The notes under the pieces are model-generated. The model was not told the origin of the DNA. It did not search any database and saw nothing but the letters and a program-made list of their open reading frames with translations. This document shows, in pieces, positions 1 to 10,969 of a stretch of DNA of 64,000 bases. Numbering within the stretch: position 1 is the first letter of the stretch; every line of letters starts with the position of its first letter. This stretch comes from Acridotheres tristis (lineage: Eukaryota; Chordata; Aves; Passeriformes; Sturnidae): positions 58,892,933 through 58,956,932 of the forward strand of contig CM072886.1 of NCBI GenBank assembly GCA_037013685.1. Reading direction: 5' to 3'. A program made the translations under genes and the position numbers.

Positions 1-430
1 CATGCATCTTGCTACAAAATCTAGTAATAAACTAGCCAGAAAAGGCTATAATTCTGTGTTCAATTTATTTTTTTTCAGAGATAAAGGGATAAATATCACT
101 ATCTCACAGCAGAGAAAGACTGCTATTTCACTGCAGAAATAATTAGATGGACCTTTCTTGATTCCTAGACTACAGAATAAAATACTTCTAGGTAATAGTG
201 CCTTTTGTGCTGTTTTTAAGAGTCCATGACTGGTGCTTTCTCTTGCAAAGGCACACTTCCTTCTGTGATTAAATATTTACCACAGTGAAAGAGCAGCAGA
301 AGGACTAAGTGCCTCCAACTGACTATTGCCGAGGTCCATAAGGGACTACAGTACATATATAAATATTTTAAAAGATCAGGTCAGAGCAAGTGTCCATATC
401 AGGCCATCTCCCTGTAGATCAGGGTGTGCT
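1..430. other. Unique non-coding sequence, no feature recognised
   Basis: AT-rich unique-looking sequence. A T-rich run ending in cag near position 78 resembles a splice acceptor, but the frames behind it close within about 20 codons and no donor follows. Nothing else is supported here. Confidence 0.5.
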
Positions 431-470
431 GTTTGTTGGTAGGCAGATGGATGTTTGCTTACCAACAAAC
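431..470. repeat. Inverted repeat with 11-bp perfect arms
   Basis: The arm GTTTGTTGGTA at 431-441 is matched by its exact reverse complement TACCAACAAAC at 460-470. Three more pairs (GCA/TGC) follow inside after one mismatch, leaving a loop of about 10 nt. The hairpin is shorter than a typical microRNA precursor. I see no target duplication or terminal motif of a known DNA transposon. Confidence 0.7.
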
Positions 471-1140
471 TAAGCCTCCACTTTACTTGCTGTGCCTTTG
501 CTATAAATCACTTGTTAAATTATCACATTAATCATGCATATGAAGAGCTCTGCCTTGCCTGGTGATTAAGAAGGGCAAGAAAAACGTAATTAAAGGTGCT
601 GCAATCTGTTTTGTTTGTCCTGGGTATTGTTGTTGTTTCCAGGGTTCACCCACAGGAAGAAAATTCACATTTAATTCTTTCGACCAAGAGGTCTCTGAAT
701 TTATGAGGTTCATAGCCACGCAGGAGCCATCTGTCTCTTCTTTCCCTGAAAAAACAAAATACAGGGCATCTTGCCCCAGGTCTGCTATCAAGAGCATTTG
801 GAGGGAGTGGAAGGGACTCAATAACGCTCTCCTAGGCTGGCTGCTGATCCAGAGCATCAGCTCATGCTCCAAGAAGAAGGTTGGACAGTCCTTGGCTTAT
901 GTCTTGAGGAAATGGATGATCATTGAGAGGGTTTTTCAGTTCATGGCTGCTCAGTTTTTTTTCACCTTTCTATGGCAAACAACTCTAATTTGGGGTCCTT
1001 CTAAAACCTGTGATGATGTAATTCATGTGGTCTGCCAGTACCCTCAGGAGAGTCCCCTAGAGAACCCAGGGCTTGCAGACTTCTGTCTGCAGTTCTCATC
1101 CTTCTGGCTACTTCTTGTTTGTGGTAGTACAATGAGCTGA
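471..1140 (+). other. Long open stretch with an embedded acceptor, coding status unclear
   Basis: One plus-strand frame is open for about 190 codons to a stop at 1138-1140, and a minus-strand frame is open across 528-872. A pyrimidine-rich acceptor ends at 642, and the 137 bases to a weak CAG|gtctgc donor at 780 read through cleanly. I recognise no protein family. Local base composition is less AT-rich than the surroundings, so a long chance frame is plausible. An unknown exon or an old pseudogene fragment remains possible. Confidence 0.2.
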
Positions 1141-1145
1141 GGGGG

Positions 1146-1215
1146 AAAAGAAAACACAAAAAATAAACAAACCAAACCAACCAACCAACCAAACAAACAA
1201 AAAATAAAACAAAAC
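1146..1215. repeat. A/C-rich simple repeat, (AACC)n and (AAAC)n
   Basis: About 70 bases made almost wholly of A and C, with four successive AACC units grading into AAAC units. This is a microsatellite-like low-complexity tract. Minus-strand frames crossing it translate to low-complexity protein and are not genes. Confidence 0.9.
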
Positions 1216-2620
1216 CTGAAGAAGTTACTTGGTTGCAACAGATTTGAGGAATCAGAATAATAATTTTTTTATAATGAATTGTGGCAATATAAACAAATAC
1301 AGTTCTGGATGTGATGAGGAAACTAATTAATCAATAGTTTATCAACTATATGTCTGAAAATAAAGTATGAGACAAGAATTTTTTATGCAAACCTCTGAGA
1401 TTTGAGAACACATATTTGTAAGGTGTTTCAAAATCCTACAGCAGTTTAAGGCATGTGAGTGAAACAGATTCATTGCTACTACGACTGGGACAAGGACAGT
1501 AGAAAGTTTCAGACAAGGGGCATCAATTGCTAGGTTTAAATGCATTTCCTTCCATAACTCTAGTTTCTCCATCCTAGTCATGGAGACATGAGACACAGGC
1601 ATGAGTTTAACTCAGACTCTGTGCAGAGAATCCCCTCAGGCAGGCTTGTGTTTGGGGCACCTCAGAAGAGATTTGAAGCAGCCCAGGCATGATGGAGCCT
1701 GAAAACACTGCCTGAATACACTGCTCTTCCAGCCCCATACGGGCATCTCATGATGCTCTGAAAGGCTCACTGTGGGCACCCCTCTCCCCAGGCTGGAGCA
1801 GAACCCAGGAGGAACGGAGCCAGGCTGCAGCAAGGCTTTGTTAGCCATCACCCCTGCTAATGGCCAGCTCTGGGAAGCAGCAGGGACTCATTAGCCTTCC
1901 TATGTGTGTAGGAGGAGAGGCAACTGCTTTGGGCTCCTGGGAGTCCTTGCCTGTCAGGGTACAAAGGTCTATTGATGCTCACCTGACCTTTCCATATGAA
2001 CCTGCTTTGCGTCAGGTGCTGAAAGATGTTTCACACAGTTATTTCTGGTGGGTAAGAGGCCCTTCGCTTCAGCAGTTTCTCTCATAGGAGTAGAGTAGGT
2101 TGTCTTTTTTTTGTTTACAGGCTAAATAAAGAGGAATTTATGGAAGCTTGTTTGATAAGAAGACATTACTAACACCAATGATTTGGAAAAAGAGGCATAA
2201 TCAAGGGTGGCATCTCCTGAAGCAGGAAAGAGGAAACCCAGTTCTGGAGGTTTTGGGCAACATCTTTTCTAAACTGCTCTCCTTGGGGCTGAGGAACGGT
2301 GCTCCTGTCTCCCCTCTGCTTTAATGACTTCCAGGGACCCAGCAGTGCAGCTATTGTTGGCAGAGCAACACCCACTACTTTTTAGAAAACGTGAAGCAGG
2401 ACAGATGAGCAGTATAGGGCTTTTCTTTTGCCCTAATAAAACACAAGCTGGGCTGTAATTTCTCCAGTGAAGGGTAGCACTGTATCTCCATGTGCAGCCT
2501 TGGCCATGTTGAAGCTGTGTTCTGGTCAGGCTCACTGCAAACCATACCCAGCAGATGTTGAAAAGGCTAACAGCTCCCACCTGTGTTATATGGATGAGAT
2601 GAGATTTGTTTCTTTATTTT
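1216..2620. other. Unique non-coding sequence
   Basis: AT-rich to about 1600, then a more GC-rich patch at roughly 1620-2090 with short frames on both strands, then average composition. At 2602-2622 a pyrimidine tract ends in cag and is followed by 57 open bases to CAG|gttgta at 2679. A downstream acceptor lies only about 53 bp away, too close for both to be used in one transcript. No repeat family recognised. Confidence 0.4.
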
Positions 2621-2732
2621 CAGAATGGAAAACAACCTCAGTTGTGGCAGAAGACTGTGCAAACCCAGCATAGAAAACAGGTTGTAACAATGTGCATGGC
2701 TGGTAAATAGACTTCTTTTTAATATTTTACAG

Positions 2733-2865
2733 ATGCACCCCTTGCCTCAAGACATGCCCGTGTTTTAGTCAATGTACACCAATCAGGATATGCTCTCTTC
2801 ATAGCCAGTGCATTCAAAGATGGACTAATTTTGGATCATATTAAAGAAGATGGGACAAGAATGAG
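2733..2865 (+). CDS. Possible internal coding exon, unidentified
   Basis: A T-rich tract ending in ttttacag at 2732 is followed by 133 bases. One frame (two leading bases, 43 codons, two trailing bases) is open to ATGAG|gttgtt at 2866. The predicted peptide includes RVLVNVHQSGYALFIASAF, which looks like an ordinary globular domain. By eye 16 of 43 codons begin with G, as in coding DNA. The donor is weak because gttgtt lacks the usual gtragt. I do not recognise the family. A frame this short is open by chance in roughly one such interval in three or more, so the call depends on conservation or RNA evidence. Confidence 0.22.
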
Positions 2866-3686
2866 GTTGTTATTTCTTTGGATGTGTAGAGATGTACTTA
2901 AAATTGTGCTGATCTTGTAATTGTGATCGTTTTTTTCAGTAGATCTGACTGAGAGGGAAATACATGAAAATACATTTCAGGCAGCATTTTGTTTTAAAAA
3001 ATTTAATGGCTAGACACCTACGTGAAACACCTTCACAGATTCATTTCTGGTGAAATGAATAATTATCAACACACATCAAACAGGTCATCAAGCCACCTCT
3101 GACTGTCTTGGCCAAGAAAAATAAAAGCTTTCCTTCTGATTATGATCACAGTAATGTCAGAATAATTATTACTTTTTTTCTACACAGCAAGTACACAGCA
3201 CTATTGGAATTCTACCTCCCAACATGTTAGTCATCTCAAAGGAATAATAATTTACCATTTCAACTCCATCTAATGTCCAGGACAGTATATGGCTGCTACA
3301 ACCTGAACGTGTTCATTTTCATTTAAAACTGTTTTGACTTCAGCAGTACCCAGAGATCTTATACAGGGCTGAGATGATAAACATACTCCAAGATGTGGCC
3401 AAGGGCCAAGGAACAGTTGTTTCCATGCTTCATGCTCCTGCTCTTTGACAGGGTCTTTAATAAAGCTGTGTCTCTCTGGATGGACCACAGTCTTGCAAAC
3501 TAAAAAAGCTCACAGTAAGAGAATTAACCAGGCTGAGAAACCCTGAGGGTACCTGAAAGAAATTTTTTCATTTTCTTGTCTTCTTTTCCTGTTTGGTTGG
3601 AAGGAAAATATTCTGTAAAATATTCCTGTTTTAAAATAAATGGATTAAAATTCCCTGTCCTTCTTCTCTTTTGTTTTTCTTCACAG

Positions 3687-3732
3687 ACATAATGTTAATG
3701 GGAATTTTTCCAAATATGCCTACATGCGTTAA
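3687..3732 (+). CDS. Possible terminal coding segment paired with the 2733 exon
   Basis: A very strong acceptor (about 20 pyrimidines, then cacag) ends at 3686. The frame needed to continue from 2733-2865 (AG|A making Arg) reads 14 more codons, ending KYAYMR, then TAA at 3730-3732. AATAAA motifs at 3811-3816 and 3945-3950 could serve a short 3' UTR. Phase agreement alone is a one-in-three event, and AATAAA is common in AT-rich DNA, so this is only a suggestion. Confidence 0.12.
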
Positions 3733-3959
3733 AAAAGTCTCTAGCAAATGTACCCTATTTTCAACCATAATTACTCCTATCTATAGCATGTGCCACAAAT
3801 ATATTTTTAAAATAAAAATCAGAAAGGAGATGAAGCTGCAAAACAATGAGTGTTATCCTTTAAAAATTCAGAAGAATGAGCATAATAATTAGCCATAAGA
3901 AAGGGAGTGCCCAGAGTTTTCATTCTTATGAGTTTACAGAGAAGAATAAAAGGAAATGC

Positions 3960-6095
3960 TTGCACTTGCTGAAGAAACTTAGAGGATGCAGAAGTTAAAT
4001 CCTCCAGCAAATTAAATACATTGCCAGAAATACAGAGAATTCCCTTAGGTCTTACCTACATCTTTCATCTCGAATTGTCAAAGCACTTCTTACAGCTTCA
4101 AGAATGCTTTCATGCTGACATCTGGGGCAATTACTCCTTAAACTTACCTTCTAGAAATATTTTGCCACAAAACGTCACAGAAGTTAGGTCTTATAAAACG
4201 GGAGGTGTTGGTGGTGTTTTAATTAGAGGAATGGTAATATTCTACATAAAAAAAACCCCAATTGTCTGAAGAGTAAAACTGGATATGACCAAAACTATGC
4301 ACAAATTTAGGAAAAATACAGAAAATTCTCTTTGCACGAAGCTTTAATAATGATACACAAGGGATAACATAGCTGAGGAAACAGGTGCAGAAAATAATGA
4401 TTATTCCATTGAACAGCTTGAAAATGTGGAACAAGTTCAGACAATGAAAATCTACTTCCTAGCAGAAAGGGGGGGGGGCATATAAATGGTCACATGACTC
4501 AAGTAAAGATAAAGGCAGAGAAGAGACCTGAGTGCATATTTAACACCTCTGACTTCAAAACTTAAGTGCCTAATGCTGACAGCTCAAGAATGGGTGTATA
4601 TGCCTTGGTATTAAATACTGTGAGATGTGCAAGGTGCTTAACCTGCTTTTCTGATTAATGAGGAGAATTTAAGAATCATTCACATGTTTTAACTCAAAGG
4701 GACATATAACTGTATGGCTGTCTGGTTTAATTGCAGTGCAACATGTGATTAGGTCACAGAAATTTTGCATGCAAAATAAAGACATATTATGCCTTGAATT
4801 TGATTTTTTTATCTGTCCAAGTTACAAATGGGTTTCAAAGTAACCACAGATCATATCATTCATAAGAGGAGTTTGGAGTAACATGGGGACTGTGCTGTGG
4901 AAGCTCAGCTGCAGCAGATTTCCTCTTCAAACAAAATTAAGGATTACTTCTGAAGTTTTAACTGGCAAATAGATATATATTTCAATAGGATATTTTTCCA
5001 CCTGTATCATAGATTCTTGGACAGACTGGTTGAGAGAAGGTACTCAGAGTATTCACTCCTGAATTACAGCCAAGACAAAGAACAAGTGCCAGTACTTTTA
5101 CTGGGTATGATAAAAGCATGTAAGGTTGTACTGGGTTTAGAGTGTGTTTGGAGGATGACAGTGAGAGATTATGAAAATTACTATGAAAACAATGGTGTTG
5201 CCATATAATTTCGTACTTTACTATTCTGAATGTTTATTAGGTGTGCTTTCAGTGTTTGTGGGAGAATTCCTGACAGGCAGAAGAGCAGGTACCTCCACCG
5301 TGGTTTGAAGAGAAGCAGTGTCACTGGCATGCAGAGGATTTTGGGATGATTGAACCATCTGGAATTATGCCAGCCTGATTCAGAGAAGAATGACGGTAGT
5401 GAAATGATGTGGGAGGACAGGTCTATAAATATACAGGATGATCCGAAGGTATTACATGTATCACTTCTTTACTACTAAAAATTGTTACTATTTTTCATAA
5501 TGGATACTCCTTGCAGTTTCTTCAGAAGCAGTGGAGCTTTCACTTCAGTGGGTTATTTTCTTAAAATTTAGTATTTTACATGGATTACAGCAATAAACTT
5601 TAACTAAAGAGCAACATTTTCAAAATTAGCACAAGGCTTCAGGCCTTGGTGTTCCTGCAGAGGAACATATCAGGGCTTTGTCACTTCCTTCTGGGATAGA
5701 GTTCTGGGCTAAATACACCTCCAGCACCCAAAATGAGATGCCCGTGCTAACACTAACAGTGGCATCTGGAGACACCTGAGCAAACACAGGTGTCCTGAGC
5801 TTTGCACAGAGCTTGTGCAGTACAGATCTGGAGTGACCTCCAACCTGGCACAGAAGTTAAAGAAAAGAGAACAAGATAGCTTCCCTAAAATTCACAAATA
5901 TGAACGGTAGCTCAGGAGCACAAGGGACAATGGGAACAATCTGAAATGAGAGAGGCTCAGACTCCCCATGAGGGTGGCCAAGCAGGGTCACAGAGATGTT
6001 GTGCAGTCTTGGAGCAGAGTGTGGGGCTGGGTGTCCTCCTTACAACTGATTTATCCTGTGATAATGAACATGGATGGCACAGGTTCATAGATGCT
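3960..6095. other. Unique non-coding sequence with a G10 run
   Basis: AT-rich DNA without a recognisable gene. A run of ten G lies at 4469-4478. The section 5640-6095 is more GC-rich. Around 5965-6030, wording such as agggtggccaagcagg and cagagatgttgtgcagtct loosely recalls the 3' part of CR1, but the match is too poor to call. Confidence 0.4.
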
Positions 6096-6099
6096 GCTG

Positions 6100-6200
6100 A
6101 AAAACCCCAACAACAACAACAACAAAACCCACCTGAAAAAAACAAAATAAAAAAAAAAAAACAAACAAAAACCGACCAAAAAACCCCAAAAGCATAAAAA
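6100..6200. repeat. (CAA)n and A-rich low-complexity tract
   Basis: Five CAA-type units are followed by about 80 bases of A with scattered C (AAAACCCC, AAAC). No source element is visible upstream. CR1 does not carry poly(A) tails, so this is better read as a simple repeat than as a retroposon tail. Confidence 0.85.
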
Positions 6201-8740
6201 GGCTTTTATTTAATACAGCAGTCCTATCTTGATAACCAGAAAGATGGTAGTGTGGAAGGCACAGACAAATATTTGTACAACAGCCTTTATATATGATATA
6301 TGAAAGATAACCAAAGAAAGTTAAATTGCTCTCTCAGCAAGAGATCAGTGAAAACAGAAGGGATTTGGATGAAAAACAGGCTCTGAACTTGCATTGATTA
6401 AAACTTCACAAGTTTAGTCAGAACAAACTAATGTTAAAAAGTCACCTTAGTCAAGTAAAATGATTAAGTGGTAACATTTTTAAAGCGAGCAAAATGCTTC
6501 CTAAAAGAATATGACAGTCTGACAGAAAATAAGCATCTGGTAGCAGACTGAAGTGAGAGCAGCTACATAGAAGAAAGAAAAGAAATGGAATATTTTAGTT
6601 TGGTATCAGTACAAGAGATCAATCACAGGGTTTGGGTTGATCTTGAAGCAACTTGTTCTACAATTGTATTAGAAGAGGTGCTTAAGCACCCTATAATTTG
6701 AGCCCTGCTGTTCCTACATCAACATTAGAACAAGGGAACTTAAGCAAAATTTTTAAAAACTTTTAGTGAACTTTAGTATTTGATTAGTTTATTGTAACAG
6801 AGACAGTATTCATAAAATGGAAATTTTCCTTAAATGAACCAGAAAATGATATATGAAGTTTGCTCACTTGATTGAACTCAAGGGACATCTTTTAAGTCAG
6901 ATGGACACAGAGCATCCTCATACCTGTTGTCAGGATAAGATCCCATCCACCAAGGAGTGCATGGACCTGGCTGTGTAGGCTATGGTTTGCAGAGTTCTCC
7001 AGCACTGCTGGGGAAAATGGATGTGCTGAACATGTCCTCATCCCTCCCAAAAGTTCTCGTGCTGTTAAGTGAAATGAGAGAAGTTTGCAAATGACAAAAT
7101 ATTTTGACTCGCTTGGCAATGTCAAATTTCATTTTGACATTTCTGAGGCATTTCTATGAAACTGAACCCTTTCATGAATAATTTGAAAGCATGGTTTTTT
7201 CATTTTAATTCTGGATGCAAACAAACACTGAAATATTTGAATTATCCATGTGGTGAAAACTGACTTTGGCCAACACTGTTCTGTACTCAGTTTAAGCACT
7301 GAATGGATTTTAATGATTCACAAACTTCATGTGATATGCCAAATATTTTTTCTTTCTCACTTGTACCTTGAGTATGGTAAAATAAAGAATTTCTTTAATC
7401 CTGACCTGCAATGGCCATGTGTAATATTGACACCTTAGCTTTCTTCCCCCTGCATAAACATACTTAATCTTGCTTATTAGGAGTTGTAAAGCACAGTTGT
7501 CAATAAAGTGCAGTTTTTAGACCTCAGATCATGATTTAAGCAACATTAAGAGTAAGGTTTGCATAAAGTCTGCTTTATCTGCTGCTAAGGCAAGTGCATT
7601 TCGATACTTACCCAGAGCACAACATGAAATTAATCCACTCTTCACTTTTCTTGGTTTTAATCCCTTTCCTGGAGTGATTTCTTCCTTTGCTGTCAGACCA
7701 GACCTCCTCCGGGGGCGAGGAAGGAATCCTGGATGAAATTATCATGTTTAATGAGAATTTTTCCTACCTATTAGACTTTTCTCTCTTAATTATCAGCATT
7801 AAAATCTCAGGCAGTAAACATGCTGAAATGTTTCCTGGGTTGTCAGGAATATATATCCTTAGAAACCTGGCCAACATTTTCTATAATCTTCACTGGGCAT
7901 GAGGCCAGTGTGTGCCCAGACTAAGTTCCCTTGGCATTAATAACAGCATAGAGACATGGTCGTTCTTGGAAGTTCACATCAAGCTTGAAAATCATCTGTT
8001 ACTTGGGAGTTTGTATACAACGTCAGTGAACTCTGAAAATTGAAGCTAAGGATCTTGCTGTGAATAATGACAAGCCTAAACATGATCAATAGCTGTGTTC
8101 CAAGAAGCCTGTGCACAGCTGGTGGCAAAATAGGCACGTTTAATTTCCTCATATAGCTGTTTAATTTTAAAACATGTTGTGTATACATACACAGATCAGA
8201 TTTTGTATTTGGTGCTGCATGTAGCAATTACAGCTGATCAGAGTGGAATCTCAGAAAAAGAATAGGGAATGGGAATGTTATTCAAAAATTTATCTATTTC
8301 ATCTCCTTTGTCTCCTGCAGTGGTAGAATTTAGATTGCTCGACATCCTCCAACAGATGTTGTAAAGGAAACACTTGGCTATTTGGCCCAGATCTTCTACA
8401 ACACAACAAAGGTCAGCAGAACATTCATACATATTTTCAATAGGCTGCTCCAGATCTCGTTTCTATTGTTGAAAAGCAGAAACATTTGTTTAAAACTCAT
8501 CTGACACTGTGAAAGTATAAAAGTACAAGATCAGAATGAGAGCCAGGGGAAAGCTATGATAAACATTTCTTTCTTTGGAGAATAGTTTCTTACATTTTCA
8601 ACCTGTTCTCAAAATGTAAATGTAAACTTTAACAGGAAAAATTACCTGAGCAAAAGATTGAATGTAGGTCCTAACTAAAAAACCAAAAAAATCTTGTGGA
8701 TCTTTTTACAGAAATGTGAAAAAATGAAATAATCTCTTCT
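6201..8740. other. Unique AT-rich sequence
   Basis: No repeat family or coding exon recognised. A small inverted repeat (9-bp arms AATGTCAAA/TTTGACATT, 6-nt loop) sits at 7118-7141. On the minus strand an intact GTAAGT donor lies at 7608-7613, but the acceptor upstream of it lacks a good pyrimidine tract. Confidence 0.4.
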
Positions 8741-8750
8741 CTTTTTGCAG

Positions 8751-8861
8751 AACAGCTCCAACACTATGATGAGCTATGGCTGTATTGATGAGACTGTGTT
8801 CAAAGTAGTGGCTCAGAACACAGTGGGATGTGCCGCTTTTTGTTTGTTTTTCTTTACTTAA
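8751..8861 (+). other. Splice-acceptor-led open frame, weak exon candidate
   Basis: A strong pyrimidine tract (ctcttctctttttgcag) ends at 8750 and the phase-0 frame stays open for 36 codons before TAA. It includes DETVFKVVAQNTVG, faintly like a strand of an immunoglobulin or fibronectin fold. No good donor lies inside it, so it would have to be a terminal exon. I do not recognise a gene. Chance is a sufficient explanation. Confidence 0.1.
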
Positions 8862-8869
8862 GGTTGGCT

Positions 8870-10940
8870 GCTAATGGAAGGACTCCCAAAGACGAGTGAT
8901 AAGTTGACCAAAGGCAGGCTCATTCACAAAGATCAATGTTCCAACAGCACTCATCTATTATCTTGGACATGTGTGCATGGTAATCAATGGTCATCCATCT
9001 CTTTCCTGGAGGTCGATTATTCTTTTAAATTTTGTATGCTTGGTACCCTGGTGAAGAGCTTTTGATAATACCTGCACAAGCATTTCCTTTTCTATAAAAA
9101 AGATTAAATTATCTAAACTATATAGGATGTGGTTCTTCAAAATCTAAAGGGAATAACTTTAAATAAAGTGAAGTCAGCTCACGGCCATTTCTTCTTTGTG
9201 AATTGAGGCCACATAGTTTTAAATGCTTTTACCCATAATGATTTTTAAATCAGTGAAATAGCAAAGTTTTAGATCTGAGTTTATTGTTTATGAAACAGAG
9301 TAAATTAATCTTGTAAGATGGCATAAAAGATAATGCTGTCAGATGAGATCGATGCAGTCTTGAACTTGCAATAAGATCTCTGTCTTACTGGGGAAGAAAC
9401 TTAATCTGCAATGCATCTGAAATAGGAGACAAAACTATGTCAAATGCATATACCTCTGAACATTTAACTTGGCAATAGAAATTCCCATCCTTCTGGTAAT
9501 GTAAGATCTCTGTCTTGATCAGATGAACCTAATCAAATATCCTTCGAGACAGACCTTGAGCTGGGTGGAATAAATAGCCACCTGACAGTTTATAACATAT
9601 CTTGACAAGAGAGGAACAAGAATTGTCCTTGGGATATTCCCCAGTGTGCAAAATACTCAGAGAAAGGCAGTATCTTGCTGATAACACAACCTATGCAGCC
9701 TTAATTGAAAGACTTCTCAGCTGGAACAAAATAGAAAATACCTACTTAGATTATCATCTTGCATAAAGCAAATGACTCCTCCTACTTTTATCTATTTGGT
9801 TTGTTTTTCTTGAAGAATTGCATCAAGATATTTATTGTCAGCAGGAATTCTAAAATTAGGTAAAAATTAACCTTCATTTATATTAGCCTCATATTTAATA
9901 TTTTCCATTTGATATACATTGCTCTGTTCTAATGCATCAGGTTTTTGTAAGAACCTGCCCTATTTTTGTTTTCTAAGTGTTTAATGCAGAGTGAAGATGA
10001 ATGAAATAAGATGTCCTATGTAGACAAGAAAAAATGAAATTATAATTTACTAAGTGGTTTACATATGTCTAGTATTCTTACAGTAATATATCATTACATT
10101 ATTGGATATAGATTTTTATTTTTAAAAAGTTAAGTTGTTCAAGAGAAAAATTAAGGAAATTGATCCAAAATTGACCACAGTTGTTTGAATTCTTTTATAA
10201 TAAAATGATGTAGCAAACTGGAAGCAAAAAAAATCATGTTGAAATTATGTGAACAGATATCTCCTGAAGAAGATTTTTTTATTCAGATGACTTCTTGCTC
10301 TTGAAGAAGAAATCACGGGACCTTCCCTGGAGGTATATTGCCATTTCTTTAGTACCTAACCTCAGATGTGTCCCTGAGTAATAAGTATGATTGCAAAATG
10401 TAGACAGTAGGTTGATGATACTCATTCAACAATTTTTTATCGCTTTCTAAATTAAACTCCTCACAAAACTGAAGAGTAAGCTAATACATAACTAAAAAAT
10501 AACAAAAACCCACAAAACACACACACACAAAAATAAGTCTCATATCTTGGTTAGTATCTCAGAGGAAGACTGGCAAAACAAAGAACAGAAATGTTTCAGG
10601 TCTTGGTTCTGTTCCATAATAATTTTCACAGAAGACAAGTGTCACTATGCAACTGCCATTCAAGTTAAGTGGAGTCTGCATTTCATTTTGACTCTGAGGT
10701 GTCGATGTGCTGATTAGTTTTCTGATACAGCTTGGTTGTCAACATTTAAAACATTTCTTGGAAGGAGAAAAATAATTTTGAACAGAAGGCATTCTGTTAT
10801 ACCTATATTTATACATATTTCCCTGCACTCTCAAAACCTAGCTTTAAAGCGGATTTGGAAGAGCTGTCACCATCAGCTTGGAAACTGGTCCATTGACAGC
10901 ATGTATCAATCAGTCGTCTCTCACAAGTATACAGGTTCTT
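8870..10940. other. Unique AT-rich sequence with a spaced 15-bp direct repeat
   Basis: TAAGATCTCTGTCTT occurs at 9372-9386 and again at 9502-9516. A short (CA)n run lies near 10515-10530. A 46-bp splice-flanked open segment at 10287-10332 is too short to weigh. Otherwise nothing recognised. Confidence 0.4.
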
Positions 10941-10946
10941 TGTTTC

Positions 10947-10968
10947 TTTTTTTTTTTTTTTTTTTTTT
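10947..10968. repeat. Poly(T) tract, 22 T
   Basis: An uninterrupted T homopolymer with no adjoining recognisable retroposon body. It is read as a simple repeat. Confidence 0.9.
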
Positions 10969-10969
10969 G

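Noticed and set aside
2623..2679. 57-bp splice-flanked open interval
   Set aside because: The following acceptor is only 53 bp away, shorter than a normal intron, and two frames are open, so there is no coding signal.
4219..4434. Minus-strand exon before an AG|gtaagt donor at 4140-4150
   Set aside because: A good acceptor exists at about 4242, but all three frames between it and the donor contain stops.
5965..6030. Possible CR1 remnant
   Set aside because: Only short, gapped word matches to CR1 3' sequence. No run is long enough to distinguish from chance.
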